A stretch of 64,000 nt of DNA from Paenibacillus algicola (GTDB lineage Bacteria; Bacillota; Bacilli; Paenibacillales; Paenibacillaceae): NCBI RefSeq assembly GCF_005577435.1, contig NZ_CP040396.1, positions 1,253,501-1,317,500 on the forward strand. The letters are read 5' to 3'. This document shows, piece by piece, positions 45,157-53,836 of the stretch. Both the position numbers and the translations under genes were made by a program. The notes under the pieces are model-generated. The model was not told the DNA's origin, did no database searches, and saw only the letters and a program-made list of their open reading frames with translations. Position 1 is the first letter of the stretch. Each line of letters opens with the position of its first letter.

Positions 45157-46545
45157 ATGGCCGTGCCCCTGAAAGACCTGAGCGACTTCGTAATGGGGAG
45201 CTCGTTTGCTTTTATTGCACTCGTGATGCTGTTTTGCCTGCTGTTTCTGCCAAGGCATACCCGGACGAGCTGGCTTGCATTAACCCTGGTGGTCGGCTCC
45301 TGCGGTGTACTGCTCATGACGTATTCACCATTCTTATACACCTATTATGAATCGTATTCCCGGTTGTGGGTGACGGCTTTCGATGCGGCACTGTTTACGC
45401 TGCTGCCTTCCATGACCTTTTATTTCGTAAAAATATACGGTCCCGGTCCATACCGGCTTACCAGCCGCCTGCTCATGTTCCAGACACTATATTCCTTGCT
45501 GTGCGCGGTTTTTTTGATGATCATGACGCTTTCCGGTACTGATTATGATGGAATCTACTACTTTTTTACCGTCTACCTGCTGGGCATGATGATGATCCTC
45601 CAGGTGCTGTACCTGGTGGGACTAAGCATTTTATCTGCCATCCGCAAGAATAAGGACGCCTACATTTTCTCCGCGGGCTTTATGCTGCTCGCCGGAGGAG
45701 CGCTTACGGATCTGCTGCTGTTTTATGCTTCTGGCCGCGGTCATCAATTTGTGTACTGGAAGTGGGGCGTTCTTGCGTTCATCCTGTCGCTGATGATTAT
45801 GCTTGGCCGTAAATTTATTCGTGGACATGATCAGGTGGTGCAGTATTCCAAGGAGCTGGAGATGTTCAACAATGAGCTGCAGCGATCCGAGAAGATGGAG
45901 ATTATAAGCGAGCTCGCGGCTTCCGTCGCGCATGAGGTCAGAAATCCGTTGCAGGTGACACGAGGCTTTATGCAGCTCCTCGCCGAGAAATCGGAAGAAG
46001 GGCAAAAAGAGTATCTGAACCTGGCTCTGAAGGAGCTGGACCGGGCTTCAGGAATTATTACCGATTTCCTTACCTTTGCCAAGCCTGAGCTGGAGCAGGT
46101 GACCGTGCTGAATCTGGCAGAGGAGCTGCGCCATGTTACGGGAATCCTGAATCCGCTCGCTAATTTGAGCGGGGGCGTCATTCAACTGGAGGTCTCCAAG
46201 GGAGTATACATTGCCGGTAATGCCTCCAAGCTGAAGCAGGCGGTCATCAATCTCGTGAAGAACAGTATTGAGGCTCTGGAGGGCGAGGGCGTGATCAAGA
46301 TCCGGGTGTTTAAGGATAAGGAGTATGCGGTCATCTCCATCCGGGACAATGGGGTCGGCATGGATATGCAGGAGCTGTCCCGCCTGGGCGAGCCGTATTT
46401 CTCCAACAAGACCAAAGGGACCGGGCTGGGACTTATGGTGACCTTCCGCATTATTGAAGCCATGCAGGGAAAAATCCATTTTACCAGCCATAAAGGCATC
46501 GGGACGGAAGCGGTCATTCAGATTCCGCTGGCTTCAAATAAATGA
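45157..46545 (+). CDS. Membrane sensor histidine kinase (first of tandem pair)
   Basis: A 462-residue orphan kinase. About seven membrane helices fill residues 10-215 without a large extracytoplasmic domain. The HisKA box ELAASVAHEVRNPLQVTRGF (about 255) and ATPase motifs NLVKNSIEAL, DNGVGMD and GTGLGLMV follow. The cytoplasmic half is nearly identical in pattern to the next gene. The ATG at 45157 follows TGAGGTG at rather long spacing. No response regulator is linked. Confidence 0.87.
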   Translation: MAVPLKDLSDFVMGSSFAFIALVMLFCLLFLPRHTRTSWLALTLVVGSCGVLLMTYSPFLYTYYESYSRLWVTAFDAALFTLLPSMTFYFVKIYGPGPYRLTSRLLMFQTLYSLLCAVFLMIMTLSGTDYDGIYYFFTVYLLGMMMILQVLYLVGLSILSAIRKNKDAYIFSAGFMLLAGGALTDLLLFYASGRGHQFVYWKWGVLAFILSLMIMLGRKFIRGHDQVVQYSKELEMFNNELQRSEKMEIISELAASVAHEVRNPLQVTRGFMQLLAEKSEEGQKEYLNLALKELDRASGIITDFLTFAKPELEQVTVLNLAEELRHVTGILNPLANLSGGVIQLEVSKGVYIAGNASKLKQAVINLVKNSIEALEGEGVIKIRVFKDKEYAVISIRDNGVGMDMQELSRLGEPYFSNKTKGTGLGLMVTFRIIEAMQGKIHFTSHKGIGTEAVIQIPLASNK

Positions 46546-46550
46546 TTGGA

Positions 46551-46568
46551 ATAATAAACATTTATTAT
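46551..46568. promoter_or_regulatory. AT-rich palindrome between the tandem kinases
   Basis: ATAATAAA (46551-46558) and TTTATTAT (46561-46568) form an 8-bp dyad separated by CA, just after the first kinase. Operator candidate or chance AT-rich repeat. Confidence 0.3.
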
Positions 46569-46675
46569 CAGATTTGGCTTAAGAAGCAGGGATAGAGAGC
46601 AAGTCCATCGAATGTATAACCATCGGAATGGATAGACATACACCCCAGATTATTCCTTTGGTTGAGGTGGGTATA

Positions 46676-48553
46676 TTGAAATGTCTCAGAGCTGTAATTG
46701 TTCTCCTGTTTCTTCTCATAATGGGAATGGTGGCTGGTGCAGAGATTGCATTGAGTCATGCTTCGACACAAGTAAACGTGTCCTCCTGGAGCATCTCGTG
46801 GACCACCTCTGACGGCACTCCTCCCTCCAGACCGCCGACAGACCTCCCTGAGGAGGCATGGAGACCTTACGGCTTGACTTCGCCTGAATCCTCACAGCTG
46901 AATGCTGTCTGGATCCGGCTTCAGGTTCCAGAGCTGCAAGGGAGCCCCCAGGGCATTCTGCTGGAGAATCTTCAGGGCAAGCGAATGACCATTTTTGCAG
47001 CTAATCATATCATTTACAAAGCGAACTATAACTATCAGCTCAATCAAATCCTCTTTCCGCTGCAATCTGCGCTGTCCGGCCAATATATGTATATGTGGCT
47101 GGAGACCGACAACCCCAACCTCCGCCTGGAGGAGCGTGTGCAGTTCGGAGATTTTCAGCATTTGTTTAACGAGTTTCTGAGGAGCAGTCTGGACGACATT
47201 ATTCTTGGCAGCACGCTGCTCTTTATGTCCGCTATTATGCTCGTCTGGAGCTTTTTTACGAATCGGCGTTACCGGCTTCATGTGCTGTCCCTCGCTCTAG
47301 TCATTCTTTCCGCCGGGGTGCTGGTCTTTACGTACTCTCCCTTCCTTTACACCGTCTTTGAGCATAAAGAAGAGCTCTTTACCCGCCTTTATGATCTGGC
47401 TTTGCTAGTTCTGCTGCCTTCCTTCAGCTTGTTTTTCGAGACGGTGTTCGGCTCGGGCTACCGTGGATGGCTGCGGACCATGCGCCGGCTGCAAACAGGC
47501 TATTCCTTGTTCTGTCTGCTGTTTATGTCCCTCAATATGCTCTCTCAAGGCCGGTACGATGAGTGGTATTATGTCCTGACTGCCAAAGCGCTCGGCATGA
47601 TGATGATGGTTCAGCTCGCCGTGCTGGTGTTCAGCTCTATTATGTTTGCGGTGCGGGGAAGCCGGGAAGCGGTCATTTTCAGTGTGGGGCTGTGTCTGTT
47701 TGCCGGCATCAGCCTGGGAGAGCTGTTTCGCTTTTATATGAGTGGCGGCGAATATACACTGATGTATTGGAAGTGGGGGGCCGCGGGATTTGTGGTCGTG
47801 CTGATCATGATCCTGGGCAGGATTTTTACGCAGAACCATGAGCAGGTTATTCAGTATTCCAGAGAGCTCAAGATGTTCAATCAGGAGCTGCAGCGTTCGG
47901 AGAAAATGGAGATTATTAGTGAGTTGGCCGCATCGGTAGCCCATGAGGTCCGCAACCCGCTTCAAGTAACAAGAGGCTTTCTGCAGCTGATCAGCGGTAA
48001 GTCACGGCCGGAGGAGCGGGAGTATTTGAATCTGGCTCTGGTGGAGCTGGACCGGGCTTCCGGAATTATTACGGACTTTCTGACCTTTGCCAAGCCCGAA
48101 AGCGGCCGGACCTCGGTTCTCCGTGTACTGGATGAGTTCACTCATATTGAGGGCATTCTAACCCCGCTGGCCCATCTGCATGGCAGCAAAATTACCGTGG
48201 ACATTCCGACCGATCTGTGGATTCGGGGGAATTCCTCCAAATTCAAGCAGGCGCTGATCAACATTGTGAAGAATAGCATTGAGGCGATCCAGGAGGAAGG
48301 AATGATTCATATTCAGGCCTATCGCCGGAATCAGGTCATATATATTCTCATTCGGGATAATGGCGAGGGGATGAAGGAGGAGGAGCTGGTCCGGCTGGGC
48401 GAGCCGTATTTCTCTAATAAGAGCAAGGGCACCGGGCTGGGGCTCATGGTCACCTTCCGGATTATTGAAGCGATGGAAGGACAAATTCAATATAGCAGCA
48501 AAAAAGGAGTGGGAACCGAAGCCTTGATTACTCTTCCTGCCGCGGTTAGCTAG
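46676..48553 (+). CDS. Sensor histidine kinase with extracytoplasmic domain (second of tandem pair)
   Basis: A 625-residue paralog of the preceding kinase. It adds an N-terminal signal/anchor and a roughly 150-residue extracytoplasmic beta-rich domain (about 30-170; LNAVWIRLQVPELQG, LLENLQGKRMTIFAANH) of the 7TMR-DISM type. Seven helices follow, then the same kinase core (SVAHEVRNPLQVTRGFLQL, NIVKNSIEAI, DNGEGMKEEE, GTGLGLMV). The TTG at 46676 follows GAGGTGGG. The duplication suggests two inputs to one pathway. Confidence 0.87.
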   Translation: MKCLRAVIVLLFLLIMGMVAGAEIALSHASTQVNVSSWSISWTTSDGTPPSRPPTDLPEEAWRPYGLTSPESSQLNAVWIRLQVPELQGSPQGILLENLQGKRMTIFAANHIIYKANYNYQLNQILFPLQSALSGQYMYMWLETDNPNLRLEERVQFGDFQHLFNEFLRSSLDDIILGSTLLFMSAIMLVWSFFTNRRYRLHVLSLALVILSAGVLVFTYSPFLYTVFEHKEELFTRLYDLALLVLLPSFSLFFETVFGSGYRGWLRTMRRLQTGYSLFCLLFMSLNMLSQGRYDEWYYVLTAKALGMMMMVQLAVLVFSSIMFAVRGSREAVIFSVGLCLFAGISLGELFRFYMSGGEYTLMYWKWGAAGFVVVLIMILGRIFTQNHEQVIQYSRELKMFNQELQRSEKMEIISELAASVAHEVRNPLQVTRGFLQLISGKSRPEEREYLNLALVELDRASGIITDFLTFAKPESGRTSVLRVLDEFTHIEGILTPLAHLHGSKITVDIPTDLWIRGNSSKFKQALINIVKNSIEAIQEEGMIHIQAYRRNQVIYILIRDNGEGMKEEELVRLGEPYFSNKSKGTGLGLMVTFRIIEAMEGQIQYSSKKGVGTEALITLPAAVS

Positions 48554-48569
48554 TTCGCGGCAGGAAGAG
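48531..48569 (+). terminator. Hairpin overlapping the end of the second kinase gene
   Basis: A perfect 14-bp inverted repeat (48531-48544 with 48556-48569) spans the stop codon. No T-run follows, so terminator function is uncertain. Confidence 0.5.
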
Positions 48570-48654
48570 GGCTTGTCCCACTCCTTCTTATGTTGTATGT
48601 AATTTACACTAGATGTCATGGTGTTGCTTCAGACTCATGTGCGGGAAGGAGATG

Positions 48655-48894
48655 TTACCACATTGCCTTTTCTTTGGCTTCCGACTTGATCACTCCGGAA
48701 GGATTCGGCGGAATAACCAGGTAGAACTCATTAGAGTTCTCTTCCACGGTTCTTACCTGAATGTGGTCGGGAATCCAGACACCAAGCGCTTCCTTGATCG
48801 CGGATCTCGGATCTGCCAGCAGCTTCGCCTTAAAGCTTGGATCCTCCCATGCTTTCTGGATCAATTGTGTTTGAAAGATGGCTTCTGTCGTCAT
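48655..48894 (-). CDS. NHLP (nitrile-hydratase-like) leader peptide, putative RiPP precursor
   Basis: A 79-residue protein that is nearly all NHLP-type leader: FQTQLIQKAWEDPSFKAKLL (7-26), DPRSAIKEALG (28-38), IPDHIQVRTVEENSNEFYLV (41-60) and IPPNP (61-65). This is the pattern of nitrile-hydratase alpha-subunit-like leaders. After PPNPSG only a 12-residue tail (VIKSEAKEKAMW) remains as possible core; it has no double-Gly cleavage site and no Cys. AAAGGGTGA precedes the ATG. It lies 69 bp downstream of a class I isoprenoid-enzyme gene on the same strand, with no cyclodehydratase or transporter visible. Confidence 0.82.
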   Translation of the reverse strand: MTTEAIFQTQLIQKAWEDPSFKAKLLADPRSAIKEALGVWIPDHIQVRTVEENSNEFYLVIPPNPSGVIKSEAKEKAMW

Positions 48895-48963
48895 TACGAA
48901 TCACCCTTTCAAAATGGTTATTTATTACTTTAATAGAATAACATGGTATTGATATAAAATCTA

Positions 48964-49917
48964 TTACTTTTTGGATAAAGTAGACAAAATAAAATTCAGA
49001 CCTCCATGCTGCAGCAGCTGCCGACCGGATTCGATGTTTTCCGACTCCTCATGAAGCTGCTGGACCAGCGTGCTGTGGAAATCAATCAGATGTGGAAGGG
49101 TGGAAGGGATATCCTGCAGGCGCTGATGATTGGCGATCGCAATGTCTGTATAGCGGGTTAGAGCCTGCTGATGATAGACAGCCTGCTGCACTTCGGTGTG
49201 TCCTAGAGCGGAATCTGGGGGCAGCTGCCGCTCGGAGCGGATCAGGGAGAGCAGGCAATTATAGCTGCCATCGGCCAGATCCTGTTCCCAGTCAGCCCAG
49301 TCATCCATCATCTGCAGTGTGACCAGAACGACATCCAGAATGTCAGAGGTTTCCGGGATCTGTTCCTCCTGACCGGCCAGCAGCAGCACGGCTGTGCTCC
49401 CCAGCTTGACAGGAGACGCTTTCTTGGCAATATACAGCGGATTGATGTGAAATTCCCGGCCCTCCTGTTCAAACCCAACCCCATCACACCATTCTCGAAG
49501 GTAGAGATCAAAGTAGCTCCAGAAGGGGCTCTCTGCCGGAAACAGACCGCGGTACAGTCTCATGAATTCATTGTAGAACAGATTGGCGAGCAGCAGCTGG
49601 GTACGAAAGCTTACAGGAGGAGCGGACTCGGCAGAGCTGTCCATAATATCATCCTGAATGAAGAAATAAAGCATGCCGAAAATGTTGGCTGAGGATAAAG
49701 TGCGGTACAGGGATGGGGTAAGCCTGGTAGAGTCTTGAAGCCAGAAGGGGAGCAGATAACAAATGTAATTCTTGGCGCTTTCCTGTTCAAACACGTTGAA
49801 TTTGCTCAAATAATGGAGGCCTGTCTCATGGAGTGGAAAAGGAAACTGGGATATGGTCTTCTCACATGCTGCAAACACTTCCGTCAGGTCCTTTTCATAG
49901 GTTTCCAGCCATTTCAT
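48964..49917 (-). CDS. Class I isoprenoid-synthase-like enzyme
   Basis: A 317-residue all-helical protein with both metal-binding signatures of class I prenyl/terpene enzymes: FFIQDDIMD (DDxxD at 89-93) and LQMMDDWADWEQDLADGSYN (second DDxxD at 205-209). KLGST (171-175) is nearby. It is not close to the FPP or heptaprenyl synthases I know, so substrate and product are open. Only GGTGA precedes the ATG, a weak ribosome binding site. A sigma-A-like promoter lies upstream. It is the first gene of a two-gene unit with the NHLP peptide. Confidence 0.8.
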   Translation of the reverse strand: MKWLETYEKDLTEVFAACEKTISQFPFPLHETGLHYLSKFNVFEQESAKNYICYLLPFWLQDSTRLTPSLYRTLSSANIFGMLYFFIQDDIMDSSAESAPPVSFRTQLLLANLFYNEFMRLYRGLFPAESPFWSYFDLYLREWCDGVGFEQEGREFHINPLYIAKKASPVKLGSTAVLLLAGQEEQIPETSDILDVVLVTLQMMDDWADWEQDLADGSYNCLLSLIRSERQLPPDSALGHTEVQQAVYHQQALTRYTDIAIANHQRLQDIPSTLPHLIDFHSTLVQQLHEESENIESGRQLLQHGGLNFILSTLSKK

Positions 49918-49985
49918 AGCGTCACCAACTTTACCTGAAATAAGAAGCTCAGCGATTATCTACGAAGTGTTTTTACATACTTCTG

Positions 49986-50014
49986 ATCATATCATATATC
50001 CCTTTAAAGTTAAA
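49986..50014 (-). promoter_or_regulatory. Promoter of the isoprenoid-enzyme/NHLP unit
   Basis: On the minus strand TTTAAC (50009-50014), 17-nt spacer, TATGAT (49986-49991), 69 bp before the start codon. Confidence 0.5.
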
Positions 50015-50034
50015 TATTTACATTGGAGGTCTTT

Positions 50035-50060
50035 GTTTGATCTTCTTGCCCCGCGTTTAT
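50035..50060 (+). promoter_or_regulatory. Promoter candidate of the YflT-domain gene
   Basis: GTTTGA (50035-50040), 14 nt, GTTTAT (50055-50060) resembles a sigma-B promoter (GTTTAA-N14-GGGTAT). Shifted by one base it also reads as a weak sigma-A promoter (TTTGAT-N16-TATAAA). Confidence 0.4.
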
Positions 50061-50114
50061 AAAAGAGATATGCAGCACTAAAATAATGCACCACAAATCA
50101 GGAGGTAATCCGAT

Positions 50115-50996
50115 ATGTCTAAAAAAATTGTTGGAGCATTTCATACAGAACAAGAAGCGACAAAAGCGATTGAGGATTTAAAGCAGCAGGGATACAGCGC
50201 AGACGAAATTTCAGTCATTGCGAAGGATCGCGATGAGGCTCAGCATATCTCCGATGAGACGGAGACGAAGGCACCGGAAGGACTTGCATCCGGCGCAGCA
50301 ACGGGCGGTGTCGTCGGAGGTGTAACGGGATTGCTGGCAGGGCTGGGTGCGTTAGCGATTCCCGGTATCGGGCCTATCGTAGCGGCAGGGCCGATTGCAG
50401 CGACACTGACGGGCGCTGCCGTAGGCGCGGGCGCCGGCGGACTTGTAGGCGGCTTGATCGGCCTGGGTATTCCGGAAGAAGAAGCGAAGGAGTACGATGA
50501 GTTCGTAGAAGAAGGGCGAATTCTCGTCCTTGTGGATACTGACGATCATCGCTCGGATGGGGTGTATGACACCTTCCGCCGCAATAATACACTGAATGCC
50601 CATCATTATGCGGGTGTAGGCGGGCTGAACACGGGCATGGATGATCCCGAGCCTTCCCGCGATGCAAGTCTTGGACATACCGGCAGCGGTATTGTACCAG
50701 GCCGCGCAGACGCTGAAGCCTCCGCCTCTTCCACAGCTGGGGATGGAGGAGACAGCTCGCTGGGAGATGCCTCATATGGCGGTGCCGGCTCGACCCTTGA
50801 CCATGACCCTGAGGTTGCTGCTGCAGCCGAGGATACGGTTCAGGATCCGAACCTGTATCAGGGACAAGGTGCCGGATATGGCGGTGCTTCGAATCCGGAT
50901 CCGAATTCTGCAGAGAATATCAAGCTGGCAGAAGAAGAACAAAGAGGAGCTGCGGCGGCAGCAGATGATCTGAATAATGACAGAGACCGCCGCTAA
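50115..50996 (+). CDS. General stress protein with YflT domain
   Basis: A 293-residue protein. The N-terminal YflT domain (VGAFHTEQEATKAIEDLKQQ; GYSADEISVIAKD) is followed by a Gly/Ala-rich hydrophobic region (about 60-125, LLAGLGALAIPGIGPIVAAG), then EEEAKEYDEFVEEGRILVLV, and a Gly/Ser/Asp-rich disordered tail. It resembles GsiB/YtxH-like stress-17M proteins only in general role. CAGGAGGTAATC precedes the ATG. A sigma-B-like promoter candidate is upstream and a strong terminator downstream. Confidence 0.85.
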   Translation: MSKKIVGAFHTEQEATKAIEDLKQQGYSADEISVIAKDRDEAQHISDETETKAPEGLASGAATGGVVGGVTGLLAGLGALAIPGIGPIVAAGPIAATLTGAAVGAGAGGLVGGLIGLGIPEEEAKEYDEFVEEGRILVLVDTDDHRSDGVYDTFRRNNTLNAHHYAGVGGLNTGMDDPEPSRDASLGHTGSGIVPGRADAEASASSTAGDGGDSSLGDASYGGAGSTLDHDPEVAAAAEDTVQDPNLYQGQGAGYGGASNPDPNSAENIKLAEEEQRGAAAAADDLNNDRDRR

Positions 50997-51016
50997 ATAT
51001 CTCCAGTTCTATGCTG

Positions 51017-51053
51017 AAGGCCACCCGGAGCTATACTTCCGGGTGGCCTTTTT
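51017..51053 (+). terminator. Rho-independent terminator after the YflT gene
   Basis: A 13-bp perfect stem (51017-51029 with 51038-51050) followed by TTTTT. Confidence 0.9.
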
Positions 51054-51103
51054 AGGGTGTCGAAGACAAGATACGGAGCTCACCCGATCGGAGGGGGTGT
51101 CAG

Positions 51104-52570
51104 GTGCTAAACTTTGTGGATTCCGTCATTATTTCAGCGGCACTGCTGCTGCTGACCGGTGTGCTGACGACTAAATTTTCTTCACGCTTCGGCATGCCGG
51201 CGCTGGTCATTTTTATTGTCATCGGCATGGTCTTAAGCCGCTACATCTACTATGATGATGCGGAGATTACCCAACTGGTCGGGGTGTTTGCGTTGATCGT
51301 TATTCTGTTTCAGGGCGGGATGCAGACGGATTTCAGAGAGATTAAGCCGGTCATTGGACCGGCATTGTCTTTGGCTACACTAGGGGTGCTTCTGACTACG
51401 GTCGTCATCGGAATCAGCGCGTCCTTCATTCTGGGGCTGCCCCTTGCTGAGGGACTGCTGATCGGCGCGATTGTAGGGTCTACAGATGCGGCAGCTGTAT
51501 TCTCCGTACTGGGCGGACTGAACTTGAAGCAGAGAATCAAGGCGACGCTGGAAGCCGAGTCGGGCAGCAATGACCCGATGGCGGTATTTTTGACGGTATC
51601 TCTGATTGAATGGATTCAAGGCTCAGAGGCCGGCATTCTCGGTATGGTCCTGTCCTTTATCCGGGAAATGGGTCTCGGCATGATCGTTGGAGTGCTGCTT
51701 GGCATGCTGTCCGTCTACGTGATTAACCGGATTAATTTTGACTCCTCTGGCTTATATCCTGTCATGGCGATGGGCTTTGCTGTCCTGACCTACGGGCTGG
51801 CCGAGACGGTGATGAGCAGCGGACTTCTGGCAGTATATGTGATGGCCCTCGTTGTCGGTAATACCGAGCTGACCTACCGCCGCACGATTCTTGCCTTTAA
51901 TCAAGGCTTCGCCTGGATGATGCAGATTGTCATGTTCGTGCTGCTGGGCCTCCTCGTATTTCCCTATCAGCTATCGGATATTGCCTGGGAAGGGCTGCTG
52001 TTGTCCCTGCTTCTTATTGGTGTCGCCCGGCCGGTCGGAGTTATGGCCAGTCTGCTGTTTACCTCTTTTCCTTTCAGCGAGAAGCTGCTGGTAGCCTGGG
52101 CGGGACTGCGGGGTGCAGTTCCGATTGTGCTTGCTACCTATCCGATTCTGGCGGGATTTACGAATGGGCAAATGTTCTTTAATGTTGTCTTTTTCGTTGT
52201 GCTCACCTCAGCTATCATTCAGGGCACAACCATTGCTCCATTAGCGAAGATGCTGCGGCTCGTCAATCCGGATCCTCTGCTGCAGTCCTCGCAGCTGGAG
52301 CTGTACGCTCTGGGCAAGGGGAAGGCTGAAATCAATCATATTCAGGTGCAGAAGCATATGAGTGTGATTGGCAAAGAGATTCAGGAGCTGGCATTGCCGG
52401 ACGATATCCTGTTTACCGCGATCATTCGAGGGGATCAGATTCTGACTCCCAGGGGCAGCACCGTGATTCAGGAGGGTGACACGCTATATGTCATGTGCTC
52501 CAAAGCGAAGCGTCAGCAGATGAGAAATATGCTCGGAGTAGGGACGTCTGCGTATAACAAACATTCATAA
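51104..52570 (+). CDS. NhaP-type K+/H+ (Na+/H+) antiporter with RCK_C domain
   Basis: A 488-residue CPA1-type antiporter. About twelve membrane helices (1-400) with the ion-site segment ESGSNDPMAVFL (about 150) and AGLRGAVPIVLATYP near residue 345. A C-terminal cytoplasmic RCK_C/TrkA-C domain (VIGKEIQELALPDDILFTAI; GDTLYVMCSKAK) binds a regulatory ligand. GTG at 51104 follows GGAGGGGG at 7 nt. The role is cytosolic pH and potassium control under salt or alkaline stress. Confidence 0.88.
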   Translation: MLNFVDSVIISAALLLLTGVLTTKFSSRFGMPALVIFIVIGMVLSRYIYYDDAEITQLVGVFALIVILFQGGMQTDFREIKPVIGPALSLATLGVLLTTVVIGISASFILGLPLAEGLLIGAIVGSTDAAAVFSVLGGLNLKQRIKATLEAESGSNDPMAVFLTVSLIEWIQGSEAGILGMVLSFIREMGLGMIVGVLLGMLSVYVINRINFDSSGLYPVMAMGFAVLTYGLAETVMSSGLLAVYVMALVVGNTELTYRRTILAFNQGFAWMMQIVMFVLLGLLVFPYQLSDIAWEGLLLSLLLIGVARPVGVMASLLFTSFPFSEKLLVAWAGLRGAVPIVLATYPILAGFTNGQMFFNVVFFVVLTSAIIQGTTIAPLAKMLRLVNPDPLLQSSQLELYALGKGKAEINHIQVQKHMSVIGKEIQELALPDDILFTAIIRGDQILTPRGSTVIQEGDTLYVMCSKAKRQQMRNMLGVGTSAYNKHS

Positions 52571-52657
52571 AAAAGTCTCCTTCATCACATCCTCATATCA
52601 AGTGCGCCGTAAAGGCTTGCGATATAGAAATAAATCTGTTAAGATGAATATACAGAT

Positions 52658-52672
52658 TTAGAATAAGTCTAA
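52658..52672 (+). promoter_or_regulatory. PerR-box-like operator upstream of dps
   Basis: TTAGAATAAGTCTAA matches the Per box (TTATAATnATTATAA) except at three positions and lies 18 bp before the Dps start codon, over a likely -10. An inverted repeat (TAAATCTGT 52631-52639, ACAGATTTA 52652-52660) adjoins it. Confidence 0.55.
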
Positions 52673-52690
52673 ATTTAAATAAAGGACGGG

Positions 52691-53161
52691 ATGAAGATGA
52701 ACCCTACTCAAGAGAATCGTACGAACGCTGCATTGCAGAATCAGCTGAACACCCAGCTCGCGAACTGGAGTGTGCTTGGTGTTAAGCTGCATGCTTACCA
52801 CTGGTTTGTGAAAGGGCCGCAGTTCTTTACACTGCATAAGAAGTTTGAGGAGCTGTACGGTGCGGCAGCTGGATACACGGATGAATTGGCAGAACGGCTG
52901 CTGGCGATTGGCGGAACTCCTGCAGCATCCATGAGTCAGTACCTGCAGCTGGCTTCTGTCAAGGAGTACAGCGGACCGATGACGGCAGAAGAGATGACAG
53001 CAGACCTGGCATCAGATTTTCGCACTATTGCAGCCCAGCTGAGCGCGGGGATCGTTGAAGCTGGGCAGGAGGGGGACGAGCCCTCTGGTGATCTGCTGAC
53101 TGGGATGAAGGCGGAAGTAGAGAAGCAGGCCTGGATGCTGGAGTCCTTCTCCGGGCGTTAA
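52691..53161 (+). CDS. dps: Dps/ferritin-like DNA-protecting protein
   Basis: A 156-residue Dps-family mini-ferritin. Ferroxidase-site landmarks LHAYHWFVKGPQFFTLHKKF (about 35-54) and ELYGAAAGYTDELAERLLAIGG (start ELYGAAAGYTDE) are intact. It stores iron and limits hydroxyl-radical damage under peroxide stress. ATG at 52691 follows AAAGGA; an in-frame ATG six bases on is possible. A PerR-like box in the promoter supports peroxide control, as for B. subtilis MrgA. Confidence 0.9.
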   Translation: MKMNPTQENRTNAALQNQLNTQLANWSVLGVKLHAYHWFVKGPQFFTLHKKFEELYGAAAGYTDELAERLLAIGGTPAASMSQYLQLASVKEYSGPMTAEEMTADLASDFRTIAAQLSAGIVEAGQEGDEPSGDLLTGMKAEVEKQAWMLESFSGR

Positions 53162-53197
53162 TCCAATGAGGCAACCTGAGTGAAATCTGAAGCAACT

Positions 53198-53251
53198 CAT
53201 AAAGACATGGTGGAGTCAGGGAGGTTAGCCCCGCACCGCCATGTCTTTATG
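53198..53251. terminator. Bidirectional terminator between dps and queF
   Basis: CATAAAGACATGGTGG (53198-53213) pairs with CCGCCATGTCTTTATG (53236-53251), 16 bp with one G-U, between convergent genes. The flanking T content is modest. Confidence 0.6.
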
Positions 53252-53303
53252 TTGGTCTATTGCCGGACGAAAGTATTCCGGACCAGAGAAAGCTTTCCAA
53301 GGT

Positions 53304-53807
53304 TTAGCGATTGTCTATTTTTTCGGGATACATGTCATGATTCATCAATCGGTGGGCAGCCATCTGCTCGAAGGAGGTACCCGGCTTTCCGTAGTTGCAA
53401 TACGGATCGATCGAAATGCCGCCTCGTGGCGTGAATTTCCCCCATACCTCAATGTAGCGGGGATCCATCAGCTTAATCAGATCATTCATGATAATGTTGA
53501 CGCAATCCTCATGGAAATCGCCATGGTTGCGGAAGCTGAACAGGTACAGCTTCAATGCTTTGCTCTCGACCATTTTGATGTCCGGAATATAGCTGATATA
53601 TATGGTTGCGAAATCCGGCTGTCCTGTAATCGGGCACAGGCTTGTAAATTCGGGACAGTTGAATTTAACCATGTAGTCCCGGTAAGGGTGCTTGTTCTCG
53701 AAGGTTTCCAGGATCCCGGGATCGTACTCAAAGGTATACCGGGTTCCCTGATTACCCAGAAGCGTCAAGTCTTCCATTTCATTATGCTGTCTTCCAGCCA
53801 TGTTCAT
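53304..53807 (-). CDS. queF: 7-cyano-7-deazaguanine reductase
   Basis: Reduces preQ0 to preQ1 with NADPH, the last step of this queuosine-precursor operon. About 167 residues, matching B. subtilis Que[38 protein letters not shown] (catalytic Cys in TSLC), [13 protein letters not shown] and [14 protein letters not shown]. The ATG at 53807 (MNMAGRQ) follows GAGGTAGA; the next ATG, at 53801, is possible. It is the last gene of queC-D-E-F. Confidence 0.93.
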   Translation of the reverse strand: MNMAGRQHNEMEDLTLLGNQGTRYTFEYDPGILETFENKHPYRDYMVKFNCPEFTSLCPITGQPDFATIYISYIPDIKMVESKALKLYLFSFRNHGDFHEDCVNIIMNDLIKLMDPRYIEVWGKFTPRGGISIDPYCNYGKPGTSFEQMAAHRLMNHDMYPEKIDNR

Positions 53808-53836
53808 TCTACCTCTTTCTATCCCATAGATGTGAT

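Noticed and set aside
46551..46568. Terminator between the tandem kinases
   Set aside because: The dyad is purely AT with a 2-nt centre, so it cannot form a stable hairpin; listed only as a possible operator.
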